A DNA stretch of 64,000 nucleotides from positions 2,859,501 through 2,923,500 of the forward strand of contig JAGTTD010000018.1 in assembly GCA_018398585.1 (NCBI GenBank), given 5' to 3'. The translations under genes and the position numbers were made by a program. How positions within the stretch are numbered: position 1 is the first letter of the stretch; each line of letters opens with the position of its first letter. Under the pieces are notes generated by a model, which worked only from the letters and a program-made list of their open reading frames with translations, was not told the origin of the DNA and ran no database searches. Shown one piece after another: positions 33,032 to 44,570 of this stretch. This DNA comes from Simmondsia chinensis. Taxonomy: Eukaryota > Streptophyta > Magnoliopsida > Caryophyllales > Simmondsiaceae.

Positions 33032-33901
33032 GAGTCGGTTCCCAAAATAATGCTAAAAAATAAAAAAAATTAAAAAAATAATGCTGAAATTTTTTTTTTT
33101 TCCAAATCTACTGTTGAACCATGTTTGCAAAACGCGTTTAAATTTCAATAAAATCGGATAAAAAAATGTGGATTATATCAGTATAAACTGCGTTTACTAA
33201 ACGCGGTTCAGCTTAATGTAAACCGCGTCTACTAAACGCGGTTTACTCCTAAACCGTGTTTACAAAACACGGTTTAACGTCAGCAATCCAAAAGCCCCTT
33301 TTTTTTCACTTATACTTACTATTATGCCGCAATTCTTCAATTTTTTGTTCGTTTATAGTTTTTATTATGCCGTAATTTGTGATGATTATCATATTGATCC
33401 CATGTCTCTCTTAATGAAGCTCCAATATCATAAGTGGAGGTTAAATAACTCCAATAATAGTACTTAAAAGATCTCCAGTATATAAGCAAAAGAAAGGAGG
33501 AGGCGAACGACGTGACTGGTGGTGGGTTAACGAGAAAGAGGCAGAGAGACGGTGAAAGTAGCGGAGTGAACACACGTGAATTAGATAAACCTAGTAAACC
33601 GGGGCATAAAGACGCGGTTATAACAACAGAAAACCGCATCTTTATGACGCGGTTTTGTTTAAATAAAACCGCGTCTTTAAGAAGCGGTTTAATTAATATA
33701 ACCGCATCTTCATGACGCGGTTTAATATGTATAACCGCGTTATTAAAACGCGGTTTATGCCAATATTAAACGCGGTTTTTGGACGCGGTTTATCAAAGCC
33801 GCGTTTAGTAAACGCGGTTCAACAGTAGATTTGGAAATATTTTTTTCCAGCATTATTTTTTTAATTTTTTAATTTTTTAGCATTATTTTAGAAACTGACT
33901 C
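33032..33901 (-). mobile_element. Mutator-like palindrome-rich element, copy A
   Basis: 870 bp with a perfect 9-bp TSD TAAAATATT at 33023-33031 and 33902-33910. Terminal inverted repeats of about 85 bp start GAGTC(G/A)GTTYC and carry AATAATGCTAAAAAAT; their inner edge is CCAAATCTACTGTTGAACC. Inside are at least eight palindromes of type AAACCGCGT...ACGCGGTTT, at about 33185-33275 and 33628-33820. Between them, on the minus strand (about 33357-33560), is a peptide fragment STYDIGASLRETWDQYDNHH shared with copy B. No transposase is seen. The 9-bp TSD and long TIRs point to the Mutator superfamily; the peptide may be captured host sequence. Confidence 0.8.
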
Positions 33902-33910
33902 TAAAATATT

Positions 33911-34421
33911 AGTTTAATTAATTAAGCTAACATTACTATTATAATAAATTAATATTTTTATAGTAAGATTATAATTTTTACGCTAATTTTATAACTTTTA
34001 TTATTTGTAGGTTAAAAAAACTATTAAGTCAATCATTAACCTGACAAGATTGATGACGCCACTCCACTCCAACGTAACCAGCTTGCACGGTCTCCATTAT
34101 TTGGACCTCCACGCAGCCCCTTTGACATTACATTACATTAATCATCCTTTTGTTATTTAAATGATTCATTTTTACGTAAAATCATTATGAGAAGTTATTA
34201 TTTTTTATTTAATTTTTTTAACGTTTTAATTTTTTTTAAAAATTATTTTTAAAGGTTTAAAATTTTCAATCAACCACCTTAAATCATATATCGTTAATTA
34301 TATGTTACTTGCTAGTAACTTTTATGTAAATTTTAAAGCATTGTTAAATATAACTTAAAGTATCTAAACCGATAAAATATTTTTCACCCTTACCCCTACC
34401 ATTGGAATTCCCGAGGCAAAG
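33911..34421. other. AT-rich spacer
   Basis: No gene is seen. 34240-34300 resembles one arm of the MITE at 5789-6323. Confidence 0.45.
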
Positions 34422-34426
34422 GAGGG

Positions 34427-34562
34427 TGTGAGAGTTGAGTTATGGTAACATACGAAACAAAGTGCTAAGGTATCATATATACAGAGAAAAAATCAAGGAA
34501 AGTACAATTACAAGAAAAGCCTTTGGGCTAATAATAATATAAATAACTTTATTATCCTAATA
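34427..34562 (-). repeat. Copia copy 2 3' LTR
   Basis: 136 bp. The minus-strand polypurine tract (G-run complement of CACCCCCTCAATTTG at 34563-34577) lies directly inside. Confidence 0.9.
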
Positions 34563-36053
34563 CACCCCCTCAATTTGTACTCGGGGGACCAACGTGCAGA
34601 TTGGCTTTGTGGTAGCGGAAGCAAGCAGTAGCCAACCCTTTGTAAAAATATCGGCAACCTGCTTGGTAGTAGAAGTACATCGAACATGGATGTCACCCTT
34701 GACAACCTTTTCACGAACATAGTGAAAATCGACATCAACATGTTTGCTATGATCATTAGAGATAGGATTTGCAGCAAGGTAAGGAGTAGACACATTATCA
34801 CAGTAAATAAGAATCGGACCAATGTGCCGCAGACCCAAGTCACCCATCAAGTATAGAATCCAGTCACACTCTGCTACGACTTTGGCAACGGCACAATACT
34901 CAAACTCAGTGGTAGACTTCGCAACTACGGGCTGCTTTTTAGCGCGCCAGGAGATGGGATTAGGACCAAGGAAAAGAGCGAAACCTGTAATAGAGCGTCG
35001 CGTATCAGGACAACCACCCCAATCAGCATCAGCATAGGTGGTGACTGATGTGTAAGACCCAAGAGTAATGGTGAGACCGTGATTAGGAGTGAGCTTGAGG
35101 TATCTCAGGATGAGCTTCACCATTTGCCAATGAGACGTCGTGGGAGCATGCATGAACTGGGAGACACGGTTAACCGCAAAGCAAATGTCGGGACGGTTCA
35201 TGGTTAAGTACTGGAGTGCACCCACTGCACTACGGAACTCGGTTGGATCACCTAGGAGGTCCCCATCGGTCAGAGAAGGTTGTTCTCGGGCTGGTATCGG
35301 TGTTTGTACAGGCTTGGCCTCAAGCATGTCATGCTTGCGAAGAAGGTCCAGGGTATATTTGTGCTGAGAGAGGAAAAGACCATGGCGGGATCGTTTAGCC
35401 TCAATACCGAGGAAATAGTGGAGCGGACCAAGGTCTTTCATAGCGAATTGAGTGGATAGGGATGCGGTTAGTTGACTGAGAAGCGCAGGGTTAGAGCCTG
35501 TGAGGATGATGTCATCAACATAGAGCAAAAGGCACACAGTGCTGGTAGAGGAGCGATGAATAAATAGGGAAGGATCTGCCTTACTACAGTAGAACCCAAG
35601 ACTGAAGAGGAACGTGCTAAATCTGTGAAATTAGGCCTGAGGAGCCTATTTTAAGCCGTACAGGGCTTTGCGTAGTCGGCATACATGCATAGGGAATGTA
35701 GGGTGGATGAACCCAGGTGGCTAACGCATGTACACTTCCTCATTCAAAAAACCATGTAAAAACACGTTTTTCACATCAAGTTGGCGAATAAGCTAGGATT
35801 TTATAACAGCAAGGGCCAGTATGAACCTAATAGTCGTGGATTTTACAACAGGGATAAACGTTTCGGTGTAATCAATACCTTCAAGCTGATGAAAGCCCTG
35901 GGTAACATGGCGAGCCTTGAAGCGATCGACTGAACCATCCGGTTTATACTTGACCCTATATTTCCAAGTGCTCCCAACAACATTGTGAGAAGGAGAGGGA
36001 GGTATGAGATCCCAAGTGTGATTTTGAATAAAATCATTAAATTCCTCAGTCAT
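34557..36053 (-). pseudogene. Copia copy 2 RT and RNase H
   Basis: RT motifs VKYKPDGSVDRFKARHV, LLLYVDDIILTGS and HYFLGIEAK; RNase H motifs YADADWGGCPDTRRS, STTEFEYCAVAKVVAEC and PILIYCDNVSTPYLA. The region 35540-35800 between the N-terminal and palm parts has stops and a frame change. The last residues shift frame after DIFTKG. Confidence 0.88.
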
Positions 36054-36479
36054 AGCTTCCTCCCACTAAGGGTTTTTCACAACCTGAGAAAAAGAAGTGG
36101 GTTCCTGAATCACAACAATGGAGCCGAGGGATAGGATGTGCTTGGTCTCGCGAATTCCGTCCTTAAGACGCATACGCATGGGGTGGCCACGCTGGACAGG
36201 AGAGGAATCCTCCGGGACGGTAGCCATGGCAACGCCTGAGTCAGAACAGGGGAGAGGCCGAGAGGTAGGGATGGGACTAGCGAGAGGTGTGGGTGAAGAA
36301 CCACCCGAGATGCCCCCTGGAGCCGACGGGCCTACACCACAAGGGTGAGACGAAGGAGTCCCATGAGCACCTGCATCAGCATTGGCCGGAGCAGGAACCA
36401 GGGCTGGTGCAGCCCGCTGGGCCGAAGGCATGGTGCCTAGAGACATTTCATCGGGGAGAAGGGTAAAGGGAAGGGGAAC

Positions 36480-37469
36480 CTAAAAAAGTTCACTAGACAA
36501 GGGCGCAGTGCAACTAGACACTAACGTGTGGTATGAGAAAATATTTTCAACAAAATGCACGTGACGACTGATATGAACACGACCAGTAGTGGGGTCCAAA
36601 CAGCGGTAACCTTTGTACCGGTCGGCATATCCGGGGAAAACACATGGGAGGGAGCGCGGGGCTAATATACGAGCGGTACGGGATGTGATGTTGGGAAAAC
36701 AAGCACCCCCAAAGACCCAAAAAAGGTTATACTCAGGGGCCCGATGAAAAAGCTTTTCAAAGGGAGACAAGTTACGCAGTAAAGGAGTCGGTAGCTGATT
36801 AATAATATAACAGGCAGTGCACGCGGCTTCTGCCCAAAATTCATAAGGAAGTTGGGCTTGAAGAAGAAAGGTCCGTACCATTTCACTCTAATGTTGATGC
36901 TTACGTTCCGCCACTCCATTTTGCTGTGGAGTATCAGGACATGAAAGATGAAAGTGAATACCGTGAGCGCGACAAAGGGCCGCCATTTACCTGTTGTCAA
37001 ACTCACGACCTCCATCACTTTGAAAACACTTAATTTTAGTGGAAAACTGATTTTCAACAAAAATCTTAAAGTCGGAGAGGATGGAGTATACTTCATCTTT
37101 CCGTTGCATCGGATAAAGCCAAGAGAAGCGAGAATAGTCATCAATAAAAATCACATAATAAAGTAAAGCCGAAGTTGATTGAACCGGAGATTGCCAAACA
37201 TTAGAATGAATTAACTGTAAAGGAGCAGTCTTTGTATGTAAAACACGAGTAAACAGTAAACAACGAGACTTACCTAAACAATAAGCCTGACAATGGGAAA
37301 TACAACAAGAACTAGAACGTAGTAAACAATGTAAACGTAAAACATCAAAACTGAGTGACCTAAATGTCCTAGGCGCCGATGCCACAGATCTAGGGGTTCG
37401 GTTTGGGCAAGTGAAATGCGGAGAAAAGCCATATAGAGGACCGCTACTGCACATCTTGAGTAGGGGCAT
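36480..37469 (-). pseudogene. Copia copy 2 integrase
   Basis: The integrase core YYVIFIDDYSRFSWLYPMQR and CFQSDGGREFDN, then TPQQNGVAERKHQH around 36900-36960 with stops on either side, and the AACTACYIINQLPTPLL region. Confidence 0.85.
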
Positions 37470-38701
37470 CCCTGTAACCTTATCCTTAACAAAAAAAGGG
37501 AAGAGTCAAACTCAACGCAACAATTATTGTCACGACACAGTTGTTTAACAGATAAAAGATTATAAGTGAGACCAGGCACTAGAAGGACGTTAGATTGTTT
37601 TAAATCATGCTTGGTAGCTCGTAATTTAAAGGGCCCAGTATGGGTAACAGGTAACAAGGATCCATTACCAACTTGAATAAATTTAAAACTAGTGTACGGA
37701 GAAATATTTTGTAAAATATCTGGGTTAGAGGTCATATGATTAGACGCTCCACAGTCAGGGTATCACGTAGGATCAGCAGCGTCCGCAACCGACAAGGCAG
37801 AGAGGGAGCGGGAGAGATCGGTTTGAACAAAGCGATGGGGGCAAAGAGAAGCAGCGTGGCCAACCTGATGACAAATCTGACAAATAACGGGACCAGAACT
37901 GAGTATACCTGCTTGCGGTGGACGAGGAGCATAGTCGGTATTGTTGAACCAAGATTGCGGTGGAGTGGGTCCAGCTCCAGAGTTGACCGTGCCTGTCCCC
38001 GGGGTTGGCGATTGACCATATGACCTGCCACGACCCCCTTGACCTCCTTGGCGATTGGAGTTGCGCCCACGACCCTTACGCCCACGACCACCACGACCGC
38101 GGCCATGACCCGACGAGTCGAATGGCGCACCTGACGCGGCAAAGCCATGCGCATGATCAAAGGAAGATCGTGACTGAATCCGGGAGATGGCAGCTTCTTC
38201 ATTCAGTAGTGCAGTTTTAAGGCACTCAAAGGGAAGATCCTGAGAGGACTGAAGAGTAAATGTACCGAAGGCCGCATATTCCGATAGAAGACCAAAGAGG
38301 GCATAGTGCATTAATTCATGATCCGAGATAGGAGAATCTATGGCAACAAGGTTATCGGCAATGGTCTTAAGCTCGGTTAGGTATGCAGTCATGATTTTGT
38401 TATCTTTGCGGAGAGTGACAAGTTGGGAGCGGAGGTCAAATTCTTTGGCTAGAGAGTGGTCACAAAATCTTTGAGCTAGGGCATCCCGCATGTCCTTAGA
38501 GGTTGGGTGATGGATAACATCATTGAGGACTGGGCGAGCGAGAGAGGCCGAGAGACAGGCCCTAATACTCTGATCAATACAAACCCAAGTTTGATGATCA
38601 GGGTTAGAGATGAAGGCACCAGTGGGGATTTGGATTTGAGGAGGAGGGCAAGGTAACGAGCCATCAAGAAAGCCCATTAAGTGATGGGCACGAAGGAGCA
38701 T
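37274..38701 (-). pseudogene. Copia copy 2 gag and protease
   Basis: Gag LLRAHHLMGFLDGSLPCPP, DVIHHPTSKDMRDALAQRF, a Gly/Arg-rich stretch and the knuckle CQICHQVGHAASLCPH; then a TGA (about 37755) in place of the Trp before YPDCGASNHMTSN, in which the protease D-S-G is D-C-G. A frame change lies between 37274 and 37469. Confidence 0.86.
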
Positions 38702-39516
38702 GGAGACTTGTTCACACTATGCATGATAATCTGTTGGGGTATCAAGTTTAACAGAAACCAAGCTTGTGAAAGACGATGTAGGGAGGGGAGCCGAAGGGAG
38801 GGTCGGTTGGTGGACCCAGAGAAGGGCACGGCTAGGGAATCGGGAGGGGTAGGAGATAGGCCAAAGATCGAGGATGCATGATCAATACCTGGAGGCATAG
38901 AAAATAAACTTTGAGAGCTGTAATTGGGAAGGGACATACCATAGGTGTACCCGGTAGAGGGAGCAGAGGTGATGGCGGGAGGAAGAGAGCCGAGAGTTGG
39001 GGGTATGGACGGTCGGCCAGAGATGGGTTGGGTTGTCAGTGATGGGTTCACAGGGGAAAGGGCGGTCGACGGTGGTCGGAGCGGTTGGAGAGGAGGAGGA
39101 GGGTGATGGGTTGCTAGCCATAGATTCACCAATCGAAGAGGAATACACGGACTATGCCTCCTAAGATCAGACCGGAGAGAAGAGGTAGCGGCCGGACGTG
39201 AGGAAAGGAGGCAACAGCGTGGCGTGAAGGAGGGCGGCGGCGCAACGCGGCGTGAGCAAGGGAGAAGCAGCCGTGTAGAGATGAGGGAGTCGGGAGAACG
39301 GCAGGTGGTACGTGCAGGAGAGGGTTGATAGTAGCACGGCACGGGAGGGCGGCCGCTAGACATGCAGCGGCCCGAGGGAGGGTCGCTGTGGAGAGAAGAG
39401 GGTTAGGGAGTGGCGGCGCGACATGAGCAGGGGAGGAGCGCCGTGTGTTAGGGTTAACATCAGCCCCTAATTTCCCTTTTTTTTTGTGTTTGAGAGAATA
39501 TGGTATCAAGGGTAGA
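38702..39516 (-). other. Copia copy 2 leader
   Basis: The GC-rich leader between PBS and gag is similar in layout to 24071-24740 of copy 1. The long open frames here are composition-driven. Confidence 0.5.
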
Positions 39517-39528
39517 GCTCTGATACCA

Positions 39529-39659
39529 TGTTAGAGTTGATTTATGGTAACATATCCAACAGGGTGCTGAGATATCATAAATAAGAGAAACTAAAGAAAG
39601 TACAATTACAAGAAAGCCCTTGGGCTAATAATAATATAAATAACTCTATTATCCTAATA
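39529..39659 (-). repeat. Copia copy 2 5' LTR
   Basis: 131 bp, flanked by the PBS on the inner side and the GAGGG duplication on the outer side. It differs clearly from its partner, so the insertion is older than copy 1. Confidence 0.9.
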
Positions 39660-39990
39660 GAGGGGAACAATGAATGTTTTGTCAGCTTTAATTGTTTTGT
39701 CTCATACTTTATGTGTATTCAAAAAATAAATAAAAGTAAGTTAAAATTTACGTCAAAATAATGTATATTTAACGGATAATAATTGTGGTGGTTAATATGG
39801 ATGTAAATAAACTGTATTATTGAATGAATAAATAAGCGATACAAAGAGCCCTTTATATAGGTACACAAAACTAGAAATAGTAAATATCTAGAGGATATTC
39901 TAATATATCTAGAAGATTATCATTATCATAATGTATCTTCTAATATGTATCATAATATCCTGATATATCTAGAAGATACTCTAATAGTTA

Positions 39991-40226
39991 AGGCTATATT
40001 TGGCAAGCAATTTTTTATAACTTTTAACCTTTTGAGTAGTCAAATAGTTAATAGCTCTGATTTTTATAGCATTAAGCTTTTATCGTTTCAAATTTTATGT
40101 AATCAAATTTTATTTATCATTTTACAATAATCCACCAACTTTAACATCTAATTTACCAAAAACATTACTCATCAGCTAATAGCTAAAGCCTAAATGCTAA
40201 CAGCTAATAACTACAGCTAAATATAC
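39991..40226. repeat. MITE, 'ggctatatttggcaagc' family
   Basis: The left end GGCTATATTTGGCAAGC and the right end rich in TTAGCTGTTAGC-type words (inverted) form an imperfect hairpin. Relatives are at 54976-55206 and 61398-61982. Confidence 0.5.
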
Positions 40227-40704
40227 AAATTTTTAAGGTGCTTTTATATAAAAAGACCCATTTAAAAAAAAACACCCCCTTATTTGACAGAAAGCAACCC
40301 ACAAATTTGAAATGTTCAGCAGCTTTTTGCATGTATAAATTGTGTTTCATTTATTACAAATTATTATTTAATATCAATATTAATTTTGATTATTTATACT
40401 AAAAGTCCTTTTAGTTTGTCCACTAAGCTTTAATCCTTATATATTTTAGTTATATTAGTTTTATTTTCTATACAATTTACATTGTCAACTTAGTCCAATG
40501 ATTAAATTGAAATTAAATTAATGACATAGTTTTAACAACTTAATATACTAAATGCAAGTATAACCTAGTATAAACTTACATATTGACCTAATTTAAACCA
40601 ACTATTAAGCGAACAGTTAAAAATTTCATTGCCAAATTTGAACCAAAGATCAATTGACATAATATAACTTATACATAAATTAAAGGATTATTTATGCTAA
40701 AGGT

Positions 40705-40736
40705 AATATAACAACAACATTGTTGTTGTTGTTGTT
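40705..40736 (+). mobile_element. Tail-only retroposon insertion
   Basis: A 32-bp insert that ends in (TTG)n, preceded by AATATAACAACAACA, is flanked by an exact 11-bp direct repeat ATGCTAAAGGT at 40694-40704 and 40737-40747. The tail is the one used by the RTE LINE and SINEs. It is best read as an extremely 5'-truncated insertion. Confidence 0.7.
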
Positions 40737-40747
40737 ATGCTAAAGGT

Positions 40748-42430
40748 CCCTATACTTTCTCCATTGTGTCAATTTAGTTTTTGTACTTTTTTTTTATTTT
40801 TTTGATAATTGACCCATTGTGGGATTTTATTGAAATGGAAGAAGGGTACAATTTACAATCCGGTTAAGAGATTTTAAGCAACAAACGATCCTAACAATAC
40901 AAAAATACAAAAAAAGCCCAAACACACCAAACCAAGACGCCAAAAACACCCCAAAAACACACCCAAACCACCACCAACACACCCAAACCACCAAAAGCAC
41001 CAACAAAACACCCAAAAAAACACCCCAAGGAACCCGAAAACACGAAATTGCAAACAATCTCAAGACAAGGAAGGAGAAAAGGTACCAATCAAACCCAAGC
41101 AGAGACAACAGCCCGATTCAATCCATTTTAACATGATCTTTTATAGGAAAAAGCCTACAAGGCCGCGGATGCAGATAAGGCGATCAGTGGCAGGGGGCGA
41201 CGGGAGGCATAATCAGACAGAGAAGCAGCGACATGGAGACCCAAGGAGCAAGGAACGAGGGGGACGGGACCTCGACGGCAGAGACAAACCCCGCAACACA
41301 ACCACATCAACATCGATCCAAAGAGGCCCCACTTCCCAAAACCAAACACCCGAGCAACACCAAGCCTACGACCCAAAGCCCAGACAACACCCACCAGGAT
41401 TCACGAACCCAGACCCCAAACCGCGAAAACCCATCATCAAACACGACCAACAACAGAGAGGCGACCATCAGAAAGGGGCAAGGGAGCAAAATAGAACCCA
41501 AATCTGACCCCGTAGTTCAGCAAACCATTTCCTGAGGAGGACCACAACGAAGGGGAGAATGGTAGCCCCAAACAAATGTGGTCCCGAGCGGGTCGGAGAC
41601 AAACCCAAAGAGAGCGGACTCAAGAATCGGACCCTTTCTCACCCCACAGACATCAACGAACGAACACAACCGAGACCTCACCAAGCAAAGTCGGCGGCGC
41701 GGGAAGGAGGGCGGCGACGAAGCAGGGACTCGGTGGAGGAGAGATAAGCAGCTGGGAGGCACGGCGGTGGAAGGTCCACAGCGAAAGGACTCGGCGTGAG
41801 CACGAGCGAGAGCCATCACACGACACGGCCCATCACCCAAGTCACCATACCTGACCCATCAACCAACACCCAAGCCCAGACCCCACAACCACCGAACAAC
41901 CACTACCAAGCACGACCGACAATGCCACCGAAGAGCTCACCAATGACGGGCCTGAAAGAAGGGAGATACCGCCAGCAAAATCAACCGGCGGCGAGGGAGG
42001 GGGGGGGGTGGTGGAACCCCCCGCGGCGAATTGAAGGGAAAAGGTTGTGAGCGAGGGAGAGGGTTGTCAGGAAGGGGTAGATTGTCAGAGAGAGCTACAA
42101 TTTTATTTTTTTCGTACTTTTAATTATATCAATTTAATCCATGTATAATTTAAAATGTATCAATTTGGTCCTCAGATAAAAATTTATGTTAAGTTTTAAT
42201 GAAAGTTTTAATTGTTTGGCCACGAATTTGATTAAATTGAGTAAACACATAAATTTATAATAAGTTGTTTGTATCTAACATGATTTTACTGTTCAAATTA
42301 TATCATTAACATAGCTTAAATTTGACCAAAGGACTAAATTGACACATTTTGAATTATTCAGGGACTAAATTGACATAATTAAAAGTAAAAGGGCCAAATA
42401 GGTATAATGGGCAAAACACATGGACATTTG
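40748..42430. repeat. MITE of the 'gtgtcaatttagtcc' family, split by a retroposon
   Basis: The left arm (CTCCATTGTGTCAATTTAG) ends at 40790 and the rest resumes at 42107 (CGTACTTTTAATTATATCAA...), ending with inverted words GGACTAAATTGACAT and AATGGGCAAAACAC by 42420. Other copies: about 51060-51342, 56603-57171 and 59369-59724. Confidence 0.6.
40791..42106 (-). mobile_element. GC-rich poly(A)-tailed non-autonomous retroposon
   Basis: About 1.3 kb, read on the minus strand: a GC-rich 5' part with no continuous frame, a TTTGGGTGTG-rich 3' part, TTCAATAAAATCCC near the end, and an A-run (T/A run at 40791-40810 on plus). Near-identical flanks TTTTTGTACTTTT at 40778-40790 and TTTTTTCGTACTTTT at 42107-42121 look like a TSD. 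There is no RT or endonuclease motif. A non-autonomous, L1-mobilised element is the best guess. Confidence 0.55.
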
Positions 42431-42701
42431 GCATAACTAACCCTAAATTAAATAGAGAGATTTAAAAATTAATAGGGCTAAATTGACTGATAAATTAAAA
42501 AAACGTAGAAGTAAATTAACTATTTTATATAATTTAATAATTTTATATAATATATAATAATGGAGTGGCGTGTTGTAATTCTTAATTTCAGGCCAAATTA
42601 TTTTCCTACATTTTAATATGTTATCTAGATTTTTTTTTTTTTTTTTAATTTTTATGTTATCTAGATACCACAACTACTTGTTTGTTATCCATTGCTCATC
42701 T
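42431..42701. other. AT-rich spacer
   Basis: No gene or clear repeat. Confidence 0.5.
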
Positions 42702-42915
42702 TTTGTTTTTTGGGGGCTAACGAGGAACCCGATTACCCTGTAAATTCTGACCTATGTGTCGACTCACGCACTACATGAGTAAATTAAGTCAAGGACTTCT
42801 CATAGAGAGGTTCAGGCGGGGAATCGAACTCCAAATCTTTTGACTAAAAGTAATATTTTATTCCTTTACTTGCCTCCAACTACTGAAGCGAAGCCCCGGT
42901 GGGTCTTTATTCCTT
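42702..42915 (-). mobile_element. tRNA-derived SINE, copy 1
   Basis: On the minus strand GCTTCAGTAGTTGG is an A-box-like tRNA segment and GGAGTTCGATTCCCC a B box, followed by a body ending GGTAATCGGGTTCCTCGTTAG. The same body end occurs in 44571-44738. The TSD is not clear. Confidence 0.65.
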
Positions 42916-43890
42916 ATTCTCTTGACTAAAATTTTTTAATTATTTATAACGACTGTTTTAATGCGTATTTTATGGGCATTTAATAGAGAATGGGCATTTA
43001 GTAGAGAATGATTTAACAACTACCAACTTTCATGTAACTTTTTACTAAGAAAATAGACATTCACTTTTAGAGTATGTTTGACGCATGAAATTAAAATCGG
43101 ATTGATGGAATTAAAATTTTATTATTTGGTTAATTAGAGGGATCAGTGGTGGCAATTATAATTTCGTAGTGATTTGAATCATAATGGGTTTTTGGTCAAT
43201 TGAGTTGGAGTATTTCGAGTTTTGAATCAATCAGGGTCAGATTTTGGTTGGGCTGAATCACTTTATATTCGAGTTACTTGTGCTTCGAGTCAAATTCGGT
43301 TGAGTTTTGGTCGTGTCGGATCATTTCATACTCAAGTCTTCTTCACTTTTCAATTAATCGGGTTAGGTCTTTTTGGGATTCATGCTGGAATGGGTAGGTT
43401 TGAGTCGATTTAAGTCATCTTGGACCTCCGATTGTATTGCAAAAACAATTTTGAACTACAGTACAACTCCATAGTAAAAAAAAGAGAGCACAAATGTGCG
43501 TTGAAATACAGAAGAATTTTGTTATGGTGAGGAATGCCTAATCTATATATTCTAAAACTTAACTGCTCTTCCGAGATTCACACAAATACTCTTCATCTCT
43601 TCTGGAGTTTGATCTATCCATGTCTCGTTCGATCTACTCCAAAGGCATAGTTCCTAAGTCTTTATTTTGCCCGTAACCCTTGTTTGTTTTAATGTCTCGG
43701 GTTGTTGGGAAAATCACACATTCGAGCAGGAACGGAAGCAAAAATCACCAAAACAAAGAAAAACAACACACTGATATTTACGTGGAAACCCTATCTCGAC
43801 TAGAGGAAAAAACAACGGGATCCAAACTGGTGCCTCATCCATTTGTGAAATTTAAGAATTACAATCTCTAATTATAACCATCAAACCCAT
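42916..43890. other. Spacer with no recognised gene
   Basis: Short ORFs at 43222 and 43680 show no motif; repeats are not obvious. Confidence 0.45.
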
Positions 43891-43895
43891 ATACA

Positions 43896-44040
43896 ATCTC
43901 AACAACAACAACAACAACAAGTCCAGTGCCTCAAAGGCTCCCGCTTGCGCAGGGCCTCGGAGGGGTAAGATGTACGCAGCCTTGCCCCATCAGAGTGATA
44001 CCCTGATGAGAGACCATTTCCGAGGACCCCCTCGCACATC
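43896..44040 (-). repeat. RTE/SINE 3' end, copy h
   Basis: (CAA)n at 43901-43920, then GTCCAGTGCCTCAAAGGCTC and GATGTACGCAGCCTTGCCCC. There is no 5S head; beyond 44032 is a short tandem repeat of about 52 bp (CTCGCACA(A/T)CGTAGCTTTG) instead. Confidence 0.75.
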
Positions 44041-44130
44041 GTAGCTTTGTTGTACGACATGCCACCAGCGCTCGCACAACGTAGCTTTGCATTACGACAT
44101 GCCACTAGCCCTTTTACAATATAGCTTTGA
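44032..44130. repeat. Short tandem repeat with GTAGCTTTG/ACGACATGCCAC
   Basis: Two clear units and a decayed third of TCGCACA-CGTAGCTTTG...TACGACATGCCAC lie directly upstream (minus sense) of copy h. Confidence 0.6.
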
Positions 44131-44570
44131 AAAGCAGAAGTTACAAAAACTCTCTCAATTTTCAATTAAAGCACCCCAAACATGACTTTCTTCATGCTCG
44201 GGTGTTTCCACTCAACATCTCAACAAAAACCTCACAATCAAAACTCTAGTACAATCATTTTCTCATATTATCTTCCCTATCCGAGCTTCCCGGGACACCC
44301 CATTACAAACCCACACACTGTCTACATTTTCTCTGTTGCTTATTTTTCTTTTTTCCTTTTTCTCTTTCTTTTTGTTTTTATTTTTACATATATTAATTTT
44401 TAGATAACATATATACCCAGTACAGATAACTATCTCGAGCTCAAGCTCCTCATTTCACTAAAGCCACAATGTCCTCCAATGCATCCTTGTCCTTGATTTT
44501 TTTCCTTCATCATGTGTTAAATACATGCATTATTTAATATAAAATAATTATCAAAGATCTTGGATTCAAA

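Larger units (their letters stand above)
34427..39659 (-). mobile_element. Ty1/copia retrotransposon, short-LTR family, copy 2
   Basis: A 5.23-kb element with LTRs at 34427-34562 (136 bp) and 39529-39659 (131 bp) and a perfect 5-bp TSD GAGGG at 34422-34426 and 39660-39664. The PBS is at 39517-39528 on the minus strand. In element orientation the LTRs begin TATTAGGATAAT and end CTAACA, like copy 1. Its proteins are close to copy 1 but the LTR bodies differ strongly. Stops near 37755, 37000, 36900, 36475, 36065 and 35800 and at least two frameshifts inactivate it. Confidence 0.93.

Noticed and set aside
41133..42050. A GC-rich multi-frame protein-coding gene
   Set aside because: Several frames are open on both strands because of composition; none has a motif or continuity, and a poly(A)-tailed retroposon explains the block better.
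44032..44130. A CRISPR-like array
   Set aside because: Only two to three imperfect tandem units, a plant genome, no spacers or cas genes.
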